Of a stretch of 5,307 bases of DNA, positions 1 to 5,035 are shown in pieces (the stretch's first letter is position 1; the number at the start of each line of letters is the position of its first letter). The position numbers and the translations under genes are program-made. The stretch lies in the NCBI GenBank assembly GCA_029256005.1, contig JAQSYS010000153.1:1-5307 (forward strand), given 5' to 3'. Under the pieces are notes generated by a model. That model made no database searches and was not told where the DNA came from. It saw nothing but the letters and a program-made list of their open reading frames with translations. Origin of the DNA: Sedimentibacter sp. Its GTDB lineage: Bacteria > Bacillota > Clostridia > Tissierellales > Sedimentibacteraceae.

Positions 1-6
1 GCAGTA

Positions 7-15
7 TGGTACAAT
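7..15 (+). promoter_or_regulatory. Extended -10 promoter element for rpsO
   Basis: The bases TGGTACAAT fit an extended -10 element (TGn followed by TACAAT, five of six matches to TATAAT) for the vegetative sigma factor. A -35 box would lie before the window and cannot be checked. Transcription would start near position 21-23, just ahead of the long stem-loop at 27-73, so the mRNA would begin almost directly with that structure. The placement and the extended TG support the call; it is inferred from sequence only. Confidence 0.55.
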
Positions 16-26
16 TTATTGTATTT

Positions 27-73
27 CCATAGCCTAAGTTTTACGAATCCTCAACGTATTGCTTGGATTATGG
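27..73 (+). promoter_or_regulatory. rpsO 5' leader stem-loop, candidate S15 autoregulatory RNA
   Basis: The leader can fold into one long interrupted stem. CCATAG (27-32) pairs with TTATGG (68-73), including one G-U pair. After a C33/A67 mismatch, CTAAG (34-38) pairs with CTTGG (62-66), including one G-U pair. After a small internal loop, TACG (42-45) pairs with CGTA (55-58), closing the 9-nt loop AATCCTCAA. S15 is known to repress its own mRNA through leader structures that differ between bacterial groups. That this stem is such a regulator is inferred from its position between the promoter and the ribosome binding site. The loop and hairpin do not cover the GGAGG at 92-96, so any control would need an alternative fold or S15-stabilised structure. 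Confidence 0.45.
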
Positions 74-104
74 TGAAATAAAAATAATATCGGAGGATAA
101 TTAA

Positions 105-368
105 ATGACAAAGGAACAAAAAACACAAATTATTGAGCAATACAGAATCAATGAAAAGGATACAGGATCTCCTGAGGTTCAAATAGCATTGTTGAGTTTC
201 AGAATCAACAATTTAACTGAACACTTAAAAGACAACAAGAAAGACCATCATTCAAGAAGAGGTCTTTTACAAATGGTTGGACAAAGAAGAGGATTTCTTA
301 ACTACTTAAAGAATAACGACATCGAAAGATACAGAAGTATTGTTGCAAAATTAGGATTAAGAAGATAA
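105..368 (+). CDS. rpsO: 30S ribosomal protein S15
   Basis: This 87-residue protein is the primary 16S rRNA-binding protein S15, which helps nucleate assembly of the central domain (platform) of the small subunit. It is full length (family about 88-89 residues). The hallmark DTGSPEVQIA lies at residues 19-28, the RNA-contacting KKDHHSRR at 45-52, and the C-terminal helix ends in the typical KLGLRR. The start is fixed by GGAGG at 92-96, eight bases before the ATG, and by the family's usual N-terminus. It lies just upstream of pnp, the standard order in many bacteria. Expression is probably driven by the promoter at the window's left edge and may be autoregulated through the leader stem-loop. 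A hairpin directly after the stop codon may partly end transcription. No oddities are seen in the coding sequence. Confidence 0.98.
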   Translation: MTKEQKTQIIEQYRINEKDTGSPEVQIALLSFRINNLTEHLKDNKKDHHSRRGLLQMVGQRRGFLNYLKNNDIERYRSIVAKLGLRR

Positions 369-373
369 TTAAG

Positions 374-399
374 GAGCGGGGAAACCCGCTCTATCTTTT
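374..399 (+). terminator. rpsO-pnp intergenic hairpin, weak terminator or processing site
   Basis: Seven perfect base pairs, GAGCGGG (374-380) with CCCGCTC (385-391), close a GAAA tetraloop of the stable GNRA type. The stem begins five bases after the rpsO stop codon. The tract after it, TATCTTTTA, is interrupted and U-poor for an efficient Rho-independent terminator. It could therefore be a partial terminator, a 3'-end stabiliser for the rpsO mRNA, or an RNase cleavage site. No clear separate promoter for pnp is visible in the remaining gap, so read-through is expected. Confidence 0.65.
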
Positions 400-465
400 A
401 TGTCCCTATACCAAAATATTCCGTTAAGAAAAAAAGATACCAGGATTATCTAAAAGGAGGTACTA

Positions 466-2559
466 ATGGAAGAAAGAGTTTTTAAATACATGCTTGCCGG
501 AAGAGAATTAAAGGTTACTACCGGAAAGATTGCAGAACTTGCAAATGGTTCATGCATAGTGCAGTATGGAGATACAGTAATTATGGCTAACGTGGCTGCA
601 TCCAAGGAGCCAAGACAAGGTATAGATTTTTTTCCGCTGAGTGTTGATTTTGAGGAGAAGCTTTACTCAGTAGGAAAAATTCCGGGTGGATTCATTAAAA
701 GAGAAGGAAGACCTGGAGAAAAAGCGATTCTTACATCAAGATTAATTGACAGACCGTTAAGACCATTATTCCCAAAAGGATACAGAAATGATGTTTCTGT
801 TACAGTTACTGTATTGTCAGTAGATCAGGATTGTTCTCCTGAAATACCTGGAATGATTGGTTCATCAATTGCATTGTCTATTTCTGATGTACCGTTTGAA
901 GGACCTACTGGAGCAGTAAATTTAGGATTAATAAACAATGAATTTATTGTAAATCCAAACAGCAAAGAAAGAGAAACTACTGCTTTGAACTTAACAGTTG
1001 CCGGAACAAAAGACGCAATTATGATGGTTGAAGCAGGAGCAAATGAAATTCCTGAAGCAAAGATGCTTGAAGCTATATTGTACGCACATGAAGAAATCAA
1101 GAAAATTTGTGATTTTATCAGTGAGATTCAAGCAGCTGTAGGAAAAGCAAAATCTGATTTTGTTAAGTTTGTTAGTGATGAAACAATTGAAAAAGAAATA
1201 AGAGAATATGCTTCACCAATTATAAACGAAGTTATAATCGTTGAAGATAAGCTTGAAAGACAAGAAAAAATAGATAACTTCAAGGCTGTAGCTAAAGAAA
1301 TATTTTTAGAAAAGTATCCTGAAAATGCAGCTGACATAGAAGAAGCGTTATATTATATTATTAAAGAAAAGGTTAGAGAAAATATTCTTGTAAGAGGAAT
1401 AAGACCAGACAATAGAACAATTGATGAAATAAGAAAAATTACTTGCGAAGTAGGGATGCTTCCAAGAACTCATGGATCTGCAATATTTACAAGAGGTCAA
1501 ACTCAGGTTCTTACAGTTGCAACTTTAGGAGTTTCAAGTGATGAACAAACACTTGACGGAATTTCTGAAGAAACTTCTAAAAGATATATGCACCATTACA
1601 ACTTCCCTTCTTATTCAGTTGGAGAGACAAGACCTTCAAGAGGACCAGGAAGAAGAGAAATAGGACACGGAGCATTGGCAGAAAGAGCATTGGAGCCGGT
1701 TATACCATCTACAGAAGTTTTCCCATATACTATAAGACTTGTTTCAGAAGTATTGAGCTCAAATGGTTCAACTTCACAGGCGTCAGTATGCGGTAGTACA
1801 TTGTCATTGATGGATGCGGGAGTTCCTATAAAGGCACCTGTAGCTGGAGTTGCAATGGGTTTAATCAAAGAAGGCAATGATGTAGCTGTACTTACTGATA
1901 TTCAAGGAATGGAAGACTTTCTTGGAGACATGGACTTCAAGGTTGCAGGTACTAAAGAAGGTATCACAGCTATTCAAATGGATATGAAGGTTCATGGAAT
2001 AGATAAAGATATTTTAACTAAAGCATTAGATAAAGCTTTAATCGGAAGATTATTTATTCTTGATAAGATGATAGCATGCATTGACAAACCAAGAGAAGAA
2101 GTATCTAAGTATGCTCCTAAGATAATCAGCATGACAATTAATCCTGACAAGATAAGAGACGTTATTGGTGCAGGTGGAAAAGTTATTAACAAGATTATTG
2201 AAGAAACTGGAGTTAAAATTGATATAGAAGATGATGGTTCAGTATTGATAGCTGCTGAAAATGTGGAAGCTGCTTACAAGGCTAAGAAAATAATCGAAGG
2301 CATCGTTAAAGAAGTCGAAGTTGGAGAAATAATTCTTGGTAAAGTTGTGAGACTTGCAACATTCGGCGCTTTTGTTGAACTTACTGACAACAAAGACGGA
2401 CTTCTTCATATATCTCAAATCTCTGACAAGAGAGTTGCTAAAGTAGAAGATGTTTTAAATGTTGGAGATGAAATACTTGTAAAAGTAATAGAAATTGACC
2501 AACAAGGTAAAATCAAACTTTCAAGAAAAGATGCTATAAAAGAAACAGAAGGCAATTAA
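466..2559 (+). CDS. pnp: Polyribonucleotide nucleotidyltransferase (PNPase)
   Basis: PNPase is a cytoplasmic trimeric exoribonuclease that degrades RNA 3' to 5' by phosphorolysis, releasing nucleoside diphosphates, and can add 3' tails in reverse. At 697 residues it matches the family (about 700-710). The domains run in the normal order. The first RNase PH-like domain is roughly residues 10-145, with FFPLSVDFEEK at 55-65 and GRPGEKAILTSRLIDRPLRP at 81-100. An all-helical linker spans about 240-310. The second, catalytic RNase PH domain is about 313-525. A KH domain has the GAGG loop at 568-571, and an S1 domain covers about 620-688 with GLLHIS at 645-650. The catalytic residues equivalent to E. 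coli D486, D492 and K494 are present as D484, D490 and K492, and the phosphate-binding STSQASVCGS lies at 435-444. The ATG follows a near-perfect AAAAGGAGGT by four bases. It is followed by two terminators. All key residues are intact, so it should be active. Confidence 0.98.
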   Translation: MEERVFKYMLAGRELKVTTGKIAELANGSCIVQYGDTVIMANVAASKEPRQGIDFFPLSVDFEEKLYSVGKIPGGFIKREGRPGEKAILTSRLIDRPLRPLFPKGYRNDVSVTVTVLSVDQDCSPEIPGMIGSSIALSISDVPFEGPTGAVNLGLINNEFIVNPNSKERETTALNLTVAGTKDAIMMVEAGANEIPEAKMLEAILYAHEEIKKICDFISEIQAAVGKAKSDFVKFVSDETIEKEIREYASPIINEVIIVEDKLERQEKIDNFKAVAKEIFLEKYPENAADIEEALYYIIKEKVRENILVRGIRPDNRTIDEIRKITCEVGMLPRTHGSAIFTRGQTQVLTVATLGVSSDEQTLDGISEETSKRYMHHYNFPSYSVGETRPSRGPGRREIGHGALAERALEPVIPSTEVFPYTIRLVSEVLSSNGSTSQASVCGSTLSLMDAGVPIKAPVAGVAMGLIKEGNDVAVLTDIQGMEDFLGDMDFKVAGTKEGITAIQMDMKVHGIDKDILTKALDKALIGRLFILDKMIACIDKPREEVSKYAPKIISMTINPDKIRDVIGAGGKVINKIIEETGVKIDIEDDGSVLIAAENVEAAYKAKKIIEGIVKEVEVGEIILGKVVRLATFGAFVELTDNKDGLLHISQISDKRVAKVEDVLNVGDEILVKVIEIDQQGKIKLSRKDAIKETEGN

Positions 2560-2571
2560 CAACTTGTGAAA

Positions 2572-2599
2572 CTGACTTGTAAAACAAGTCAGATTTCTT
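2572..2599 (+). terminator. First Rho-independent terminator after pnp
   Basis: CTGACTTGT (2572-2580) pairs perfectly over nine bases with ACAAGTCAG (2584-2592) across a 3-nt AAA gap, followed by the T-rich ATTTCTTATTT. It lies 12 bases after the pnp stop. A second copy of ACTTGT at 2562-2567 could pair with ACAAGT (2584-2589) instead, but that fold is shorter. The T-tract is moderate, so some read-through to the next hairpin is plausible. Confidence 0.8.
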
Positions 2600-2612
2600 A
2601 TTTATAAAACAG

Positions 2613-2663
2613 ATAACAAATATCAAGGCAAAGCCGTGATTTTTTGTTATTTTTTTTATTTGA
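2613..2663 (+). terminator. Second, stronger Rho-independent terminator after pnp
   Basis: ATAACAAA (2613-2620) pairs with TTTGTTAT (2643-2650). After a small internal loop, ATCA (2622-2625) pairs with TGAT (2637-2640). After one A/G mismatch, GGC (2627-2629) pairs with GCC (2633-2635) across an AAA loop. Seven uninterrupted Ts and a further T-rich stretch follow directly. This long stem with a strong T-tract should end the rpsO-pnp transcription unit. Confidence 0.85.
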
Positions 2664-2731
2664 TTTAAAAAGGCTCATAGTTTACAGGCTCTTGCTCTAA
2701 AAACTGAAATTCGGAAAGTTCTTGTAATTTA

Positions 2732-2740
2732 TGTTAAAAT
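2732..2740 (+). promoter_or_regulatory. Candidate extended -10 promoter for the peptidase unit
   Basis: TGTTAAAAT reads as an extended -10 element: TGn followed by TAAAAT, five of six matches to TATAAT. It lies after both pnp terminators and before the small ORF. No good -35 box is seen at the usual spacing, as expected for an extended -10 type. An alternative in the same stretch is TTGTAA (2722-2727) with TAGTAT (2745-2750) at 17-bp spacing. The region is so AT-rich that other placements are possible. A promoter somewhere between 2664 and 2790 is likely because the double terminator isolates the downstream genes. Confidence 0.4.
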
Positions 2741-2741
2741 T

Positions 2742-2770
2742 TGATAGTATAAATATATTATTATATATCA
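2742..2770. repeat. AT-rich inverted repeat next to the candidate promoter
   Basis: TGATA (2742-2746) and TATAA (2748-2752), separated by one bulged G, are complementary to TTATA (2761-2765) and TATCA (2766-2770), leaving an 8-nt centre. It overlaps or immediately follows the likely promoter, so it could be an operator or a 5'-UTR hairpin. Because nine of the ten pairs are A-T in a very AT-rich stretch, chance is a real possibility. Confidence 0.3.
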
Positions 2771-2803
2771 TAATTAGACCCTTTTATTAATACATATAAA
2801 TAT

Positions 2804-2810
2804 AAGGGGG
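2804..2810 (+). promoter_or_regulatory. Ribosome binding site of the 41-codon ORF
   Basis: AAGGGGG lies six bases before the ATG at 2817, the right spacing for translation initiation. It closely resembles the AAGGGGGG ahead of the YmxH-type gene at 4707; the two share the stretch AAGGGGGATTTT nearly unchanged. A strong site at this exact spacing is the main argument that the small ORF is translated. Confidence 0.6.
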
Positions 2811-2816
2811 ATTTTT

Positions 2817-2942
2817 ATGAAATTTTTTTGTAATAACATGGCTTTTATAAGAAAACTAATAATTGTAATTTTGGTTGCAATAATTATTATACTGCTTATT
2901 ACAGGGAGATGCAGCATCATGAGATTCAGAATGTACTGGTGA
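2817..2942 (+). CDS. Small single-pass membrane peptide, 41 aa, unknown function
   Basis: I do not recognise a family. The ORF encodes 41 residues starting MKFFCNNMAFIRK and ending SIMRFRMYW. A continuous hydrophobic stretch LIIVILVAIIIILLIT (14-29) is long enough for one membrane helix. It is flanked by positive charges on both sides (K2, R12, K13; R31, R36, R38), so orientation is unclear. Cys5 and Cys32 lie on either side of the helix. It is not a lipoprotein, because the residue before Cys32 is Arg. Support for translation is the AAGGGGG six bases upstream, its place behind a likely promoter, and its position 38 bp before the peptidase start, suggesting co-transcription. In Bacillus subtilis, ylxY (a polysaccharide-deacetylase-like gene) occupies the pnp to peptidase interval. 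This ORF could be an independent small protein, a remnant of the N-terminal signal anchor of such a gene, or a leader peptide for the peptidase gene. Confidence 0.55.
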   Translation: MKFFCNNMAFIRKLIIVILVAIIIILLITGRCSIMRFRMYW

Positions 2943-2980
2943 CAACGCTCTGAACTTAAAGGTATCAATATGGAGGAAAG

Positions 2981-4261
2981 ATGATAAATAAATATACTTT
3001 GGATAACGGCGTTAGAGTAGTAATGGAAAAAATAGATTATGTTAAATCAGCTTCAATAGGAATTTGGGTCAATGTAGGCTCCAACAATGAAACTGAAGAA
3101 ACTAACGGATTATCACATTTTATTGAACACATGCTTTTTAAGGGTACAAACAACAGAAAAGCAAATGAAATAGCTGAAGATATGGATAATTTGGGTGGAC
3201 AGCTCAATGCATTTACCAGCAAGGAATGTACTTGTTTTTATGTTAAGGTCCTGGATGAGAACATTGAAGAAGCTGTTGATATTCTTTCTGATATGTTTTT
3301 TAACTCATTATTTCAACAAGAAGAAATAGATAAGGAAATTTCTGTTGTTATTGAAGAAATAAAAATGTATGAGGATTCACCGGAAGATGTCGTTCATGAC
3401 AGCTTGACAGAAATAATTTTCAACAACAGCCCTATGGCATATAATATATTAGGTACTGAAGAAAACTTAAAAACATTTACTACTAAAAAGGTTATGGATT
3501 ACATGCAGGAGAAATATTCCCCTCACAATACTGTAATTTCAATAGCAGGCAACTTTGATGAACAAACATTTATAAAGCTAATTAATGAAAAGTTTGAAAG
3601 TTGGCAAAATTCTCACATGGAACATGTTGATAAAGAAGGCGAATATATACGCAAAGTAGTTGGTATAAATAAAGATTTAGAGCAGCTACATATGTGCATA
3701 GGAAACAAAACAATTGGCAGACATGATGAATACTATTATCCTCTCTTAGTACTCAACAACATTTTCGGTGGAACCATGAGCTCAAGAATATTCCAGGAGG
3801 TTAGAGAAAAGAAGGGATTGGTTTATTCAATTTATTCATTTGTTTCTAATTACTCAAATACAGGAATTTTCAGCATTTATGCAGGCATGAGCTATGAACA
3901 GGCAGAGGATGCCCTTAGGACAGTTCTAAAAGAAATGGTGAACATGAAGAAGGGCAATATTACTGAAAAGGAATTCAATAGAGCAAAACAACAAATTAAA
4001 GGTAACTATATTTTAGGGCTTGAAAGTACATCAAGCCGCATGTCTGCAATCGGCAGAAGAGAATTGTTATACAACGAAATACAGTATCCTGAGGAAGTTA
4101 TTGAAAGCATTAATAATGTTAAGCTAGAGGATGTTTTAAAGATAGCAAATGATTTATTTGACATAAATAAATTAAGTATAACATTTACAGGAAATCTTAA
4201 TAAACATAAAAATATAGAAGAAATTTTGAATAATGTACTAGGAGAAGAATATGAAGGTTAA
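2981..4261 (+). CDS. mlpA: M16 family zinc metallopeptidase (processing-peptidase-like, YmxG/MlpA type)
   Basis: The protein (426 residues) belongs to the insulinase/mitochondrial-processing-peptidase family M16, and its single-unit length fits the subfamily that works as a homodimer. The inverted zinc motif HFIEH lies at 46-50 (H46 and H50 ligands, E49 the general base). The third zinc ligand is E126, exactly 76 residues after H50 as in processing-peptidase beta subunits, within VVIEEIKMYEDSP. The C-terminal M16 domain is recognisable by GGTMSSRIFQEVREKKGLVY at 263-282, which carries the conserved Arg (R269) and Tyr (Y282). There is no signal peptide, so it is probably cytoplasmic. The ATG follows GGAGG by four bases and gives the usual N-terminus (YTLDNGVRVV). 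Its position after pnp and ahead of a ymxH-type gene matches B. subtilis ymxG/mlpA. The natural substrate is not evident from the sequence. The catalytic set is complete, so activity is expected. Confidence 0.93.
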   Translation: MINKYTLDNGVRVVMEKIDYVKSASIGIWVNVGSNNETEETNGLSHFIEHMLFKGTNNRKANEIAEDMDNLGGQLNAFTSKECTCFYVKVLDENIEEAVDILSDMFFNSLFQQEEIDKEISVVIEEIKMYEDSPEDVVHDSLTEIIFNNSPMAYNILGTEENLKTFTTKKVMDYMQEKYSPHNTVISIAGNFDEQTFIKLINEKFESWQNSHMEHVDKEGEYIRKVVGINKDLEQLHMCIGNKTIGRHDEYYYPLLVLNNIFGGTMSSRIFQEVREKKGLVYSIYSFVSNYSNTGIFSIYAGMSYEQAEDALRTVLKEMVNMKKGNITEKEFNRAKQQIKGNYILGLESTSSRMSAIGRRELLYNEIQYPEEVIESINNVKLEDVLKIANDLFDINKLSITFTGNLNKHKNIEEILNNVLGEEYEG

Positions 4262-4682
4262 AATAGTTAAAAATAATCCTTTTAATCTTCCTGCATATGA
4301 AACAAAGGGTTCAGCAGGAGTTGATTTACAGGCACATTTGGAAAACTCCATAGTTTTAAAACCTATGGAAAGAGCCTTAGTTCCAACTGGTTTATTTATT
4401 GAAATACCTGAAGGATATGAGGCACAGGTCAGGGCGAGAAGCGGGCTTGCAATTAAACATGGAATAAGCCTTGTAAATGGTATTGGAACCATTGATTCCG
4501 ATTATCGCGGAGAAATAAAAGTTATTCTGATTAATTTAGGTGATAATGAATTCATTATCAATAATGGGGACAGAATTGCTCAGATGGTTTTTATAAAGCA
4601 TGAACAGGCAAGTTTTGAATTAGTTGAAGTGCTTGGAGATACTGAAAGAGGAGCCGGAGGCTTCGGTCACACAGGGGTATAG
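4251..4682 (+). CDS. dut: Deoxyuridine 5'-triphosphate nucleotidohydrolase (dUTPase)
   Basis: This 143-residue protein is a homotrimeric dUTPase. It hydrolyses dUTP to dUMP and pyrophosphate, keeping uracil out of DNA and feeding dTMP synthesis. All five family motifs are present in order: SAGVDLQA (21-28), RARSGLAIKHG (61-71), GTIDSDYRGEI (79-89) with catalytic D82 and the sugar-discriminating Y85, GDRIAQMVF (106-114), and the flexible C-terminal RGAGGFGHTG (133-142). Motif 5 has His where many homologues have Ser. The ATG lies inside the end of the peptidase gene with an 11-nt overlap, and its GGAGA site (4241-4245) is within peptidase codons. Translational coupling is therefore likely. B. 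subtilis does not have dut between the peptidase and ymxH, so this is a lineage-specific insertion or arrangement. Full length, no missing residues. Confidence 0.97.
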   Translation: MKVKIVKNNPFNLPAYETKGSAGVDLQAHLENSIVLKPMERALVPTGLFIEIPEGYEAQVRARSGLAIKHGISLVNGIGTIDSDYRGEIKVILINLGDNEFIINNGDRIAQMVFIKHEQASFELVEVLGDTERGAGGFGHTGV

Positions 4683-4706
4683 ATAATATTGTAAAGGGGG
4701 GATTTT

Positions 4707-4940
4707 ATGAAACTTAGTGAGCTTTACAGCAAAGAGATTATAAATATTGACACCGGAGAAAATTTGGGAATATTCGGTGATTGTGATTTGGTTATTGAAG
4801 AAAAAACCGGCGAAATTATAAGCTTTATTTCCGGTACTAATTCACACTTCAATATTTTTAAGGAACCAAAGAAAAAAGAAATTTTATGGAAAAATATAAA
4901 AAAAATCGGTAGTGATATGATAATTATTGAAAATGATTGA
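4707..4940 (+). CDS. ymxH: YlmC/YmxH family PRC-barrel protein, sporulation-associated
   Basis: The 77-residue protein matches the small PRC-barrel family YlmC/YmxH, found mostly in endospore-forming Firmicutes. The pattern MKLSELYSKEIINIDTGENL at the start, GDCDLVIEEKTGEIISFI (residues 24-41), then a polar turn and ILWKNIKKIGSDMIII near the end is the family's single barrel. There is no signal peptide or membrane segment. The biochemical role of the family is not established; the link to sporulation comes from its distribution. It starts 24 bp after dut, with the G-rich site AAAGGGGGG (4693-4701) placed five bases before the ATG, and is probably the last gene of the unit because a terminator follows. 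The peptidase-ymxH neighbourhood matches Bacillus, except that dut lies between. Confidence 0.87.
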   Translation: MKLSELYSKEIINIDTGENLGIFGDCDLVIEEKTGEIISFISGTNSHFNIFKEPKKKEILWKNIKKIGSDMIIIEND

Positions 4941-4966
4941 TTGAAATGAAAGAAACTATTGATAAT
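4937..4966 (+). promoter_or_regulatory. Possible promoter for the N/Q-rich gene
   Basis: TTGATT (4937-4942) and GATAAT (4961-4966, five of six matches to TATAAT) are spaced by 18 bp. TTGAAA (4941-4946) with TAATAT (4963-4968) is an overlapping alternative at 16 bp. A transcript from here would start near 4973 and carry the hairpin at 4994-5018 in its leader. The evidence is weak in such AT-rich DNA; the gene beyond the terminator needs some promoter or read-through. Confidence 0.25.
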
Positions 4967-4993
4967 ATGCATAAAAAAAGCAAAACTCCAAAG

Positions 4994-5021
4994 AATAATC
5001 AGGAATAACCTGATTATTTTT
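4994..5021 (+). terminator. Rho-independent terminator after the ymxH-type gene
   Basis: AATAATCAGG (4994-5003) and CCTGATTATT (5009-5018) form a perfect 10-bp stem with an AATAA loop, extendable by A-T and G-U pairs into the flanking A and T stretches. The 3' arm merges with the T-tract TTATTTTTAT. It lies 53 bp after the ymxH stop and only five bases before the GTGGAGG of the next gene. It may therefore also act as a leader hairpin or attenuator for that gene. Only three of the ten pairs are G-C, so the stem is of modest strength. Confidence 0.7.
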
Positions 5022-5035
5022 ATGTGGAGGCTTAA

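Noticed and set aside
825..2192. Several minus-strand ORFs of 66-91 codons inside pnp
   Set aside because: They are antisense to a fully conserved PNPase coding sequence, and their residues match no family I know.
2671..2691. Direct repeat AGGCTC at 2671-2676 and 2686-2691
   Set aside because: Six bases repeated once at 15-bp spacing is easily chance, and it lies upstream of the likely promoter without any known matching site.
2785..2803. A sporulation sigma-E-like -10 (CATATAAAT) before the small ORF
   Set aside because: The match to the consensus is poor and no convincing -35 was found; AT-rich DNA produces such matches freely.
2901..2916. Possible lipoprotein signal in the 41-aa peptide (hydrophobic stretch then LITGRC)
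   Set aside because: The residue before the Cys is Arg, which does not fit the lipobox, and only nine residues would remain after it.
2774..2968. A 64-codon minus-strand ORF opposite the 41-aa membrane peptide
   Set aside because: It overlaps the + strand ORF almost completely, and the + strand has the better ribosome binding site and operon position.
4946..5008. A 20-codon + strand ORF (MKETIDNMHKKSKTPKNNQE) between the ymxH-type gene and the N/Q-rich gene
   Set aside because: It has no Shine-Dalgarno sequence, ends inside the loop of the terminator hairpin and has no recognisable features; it is probably chance.
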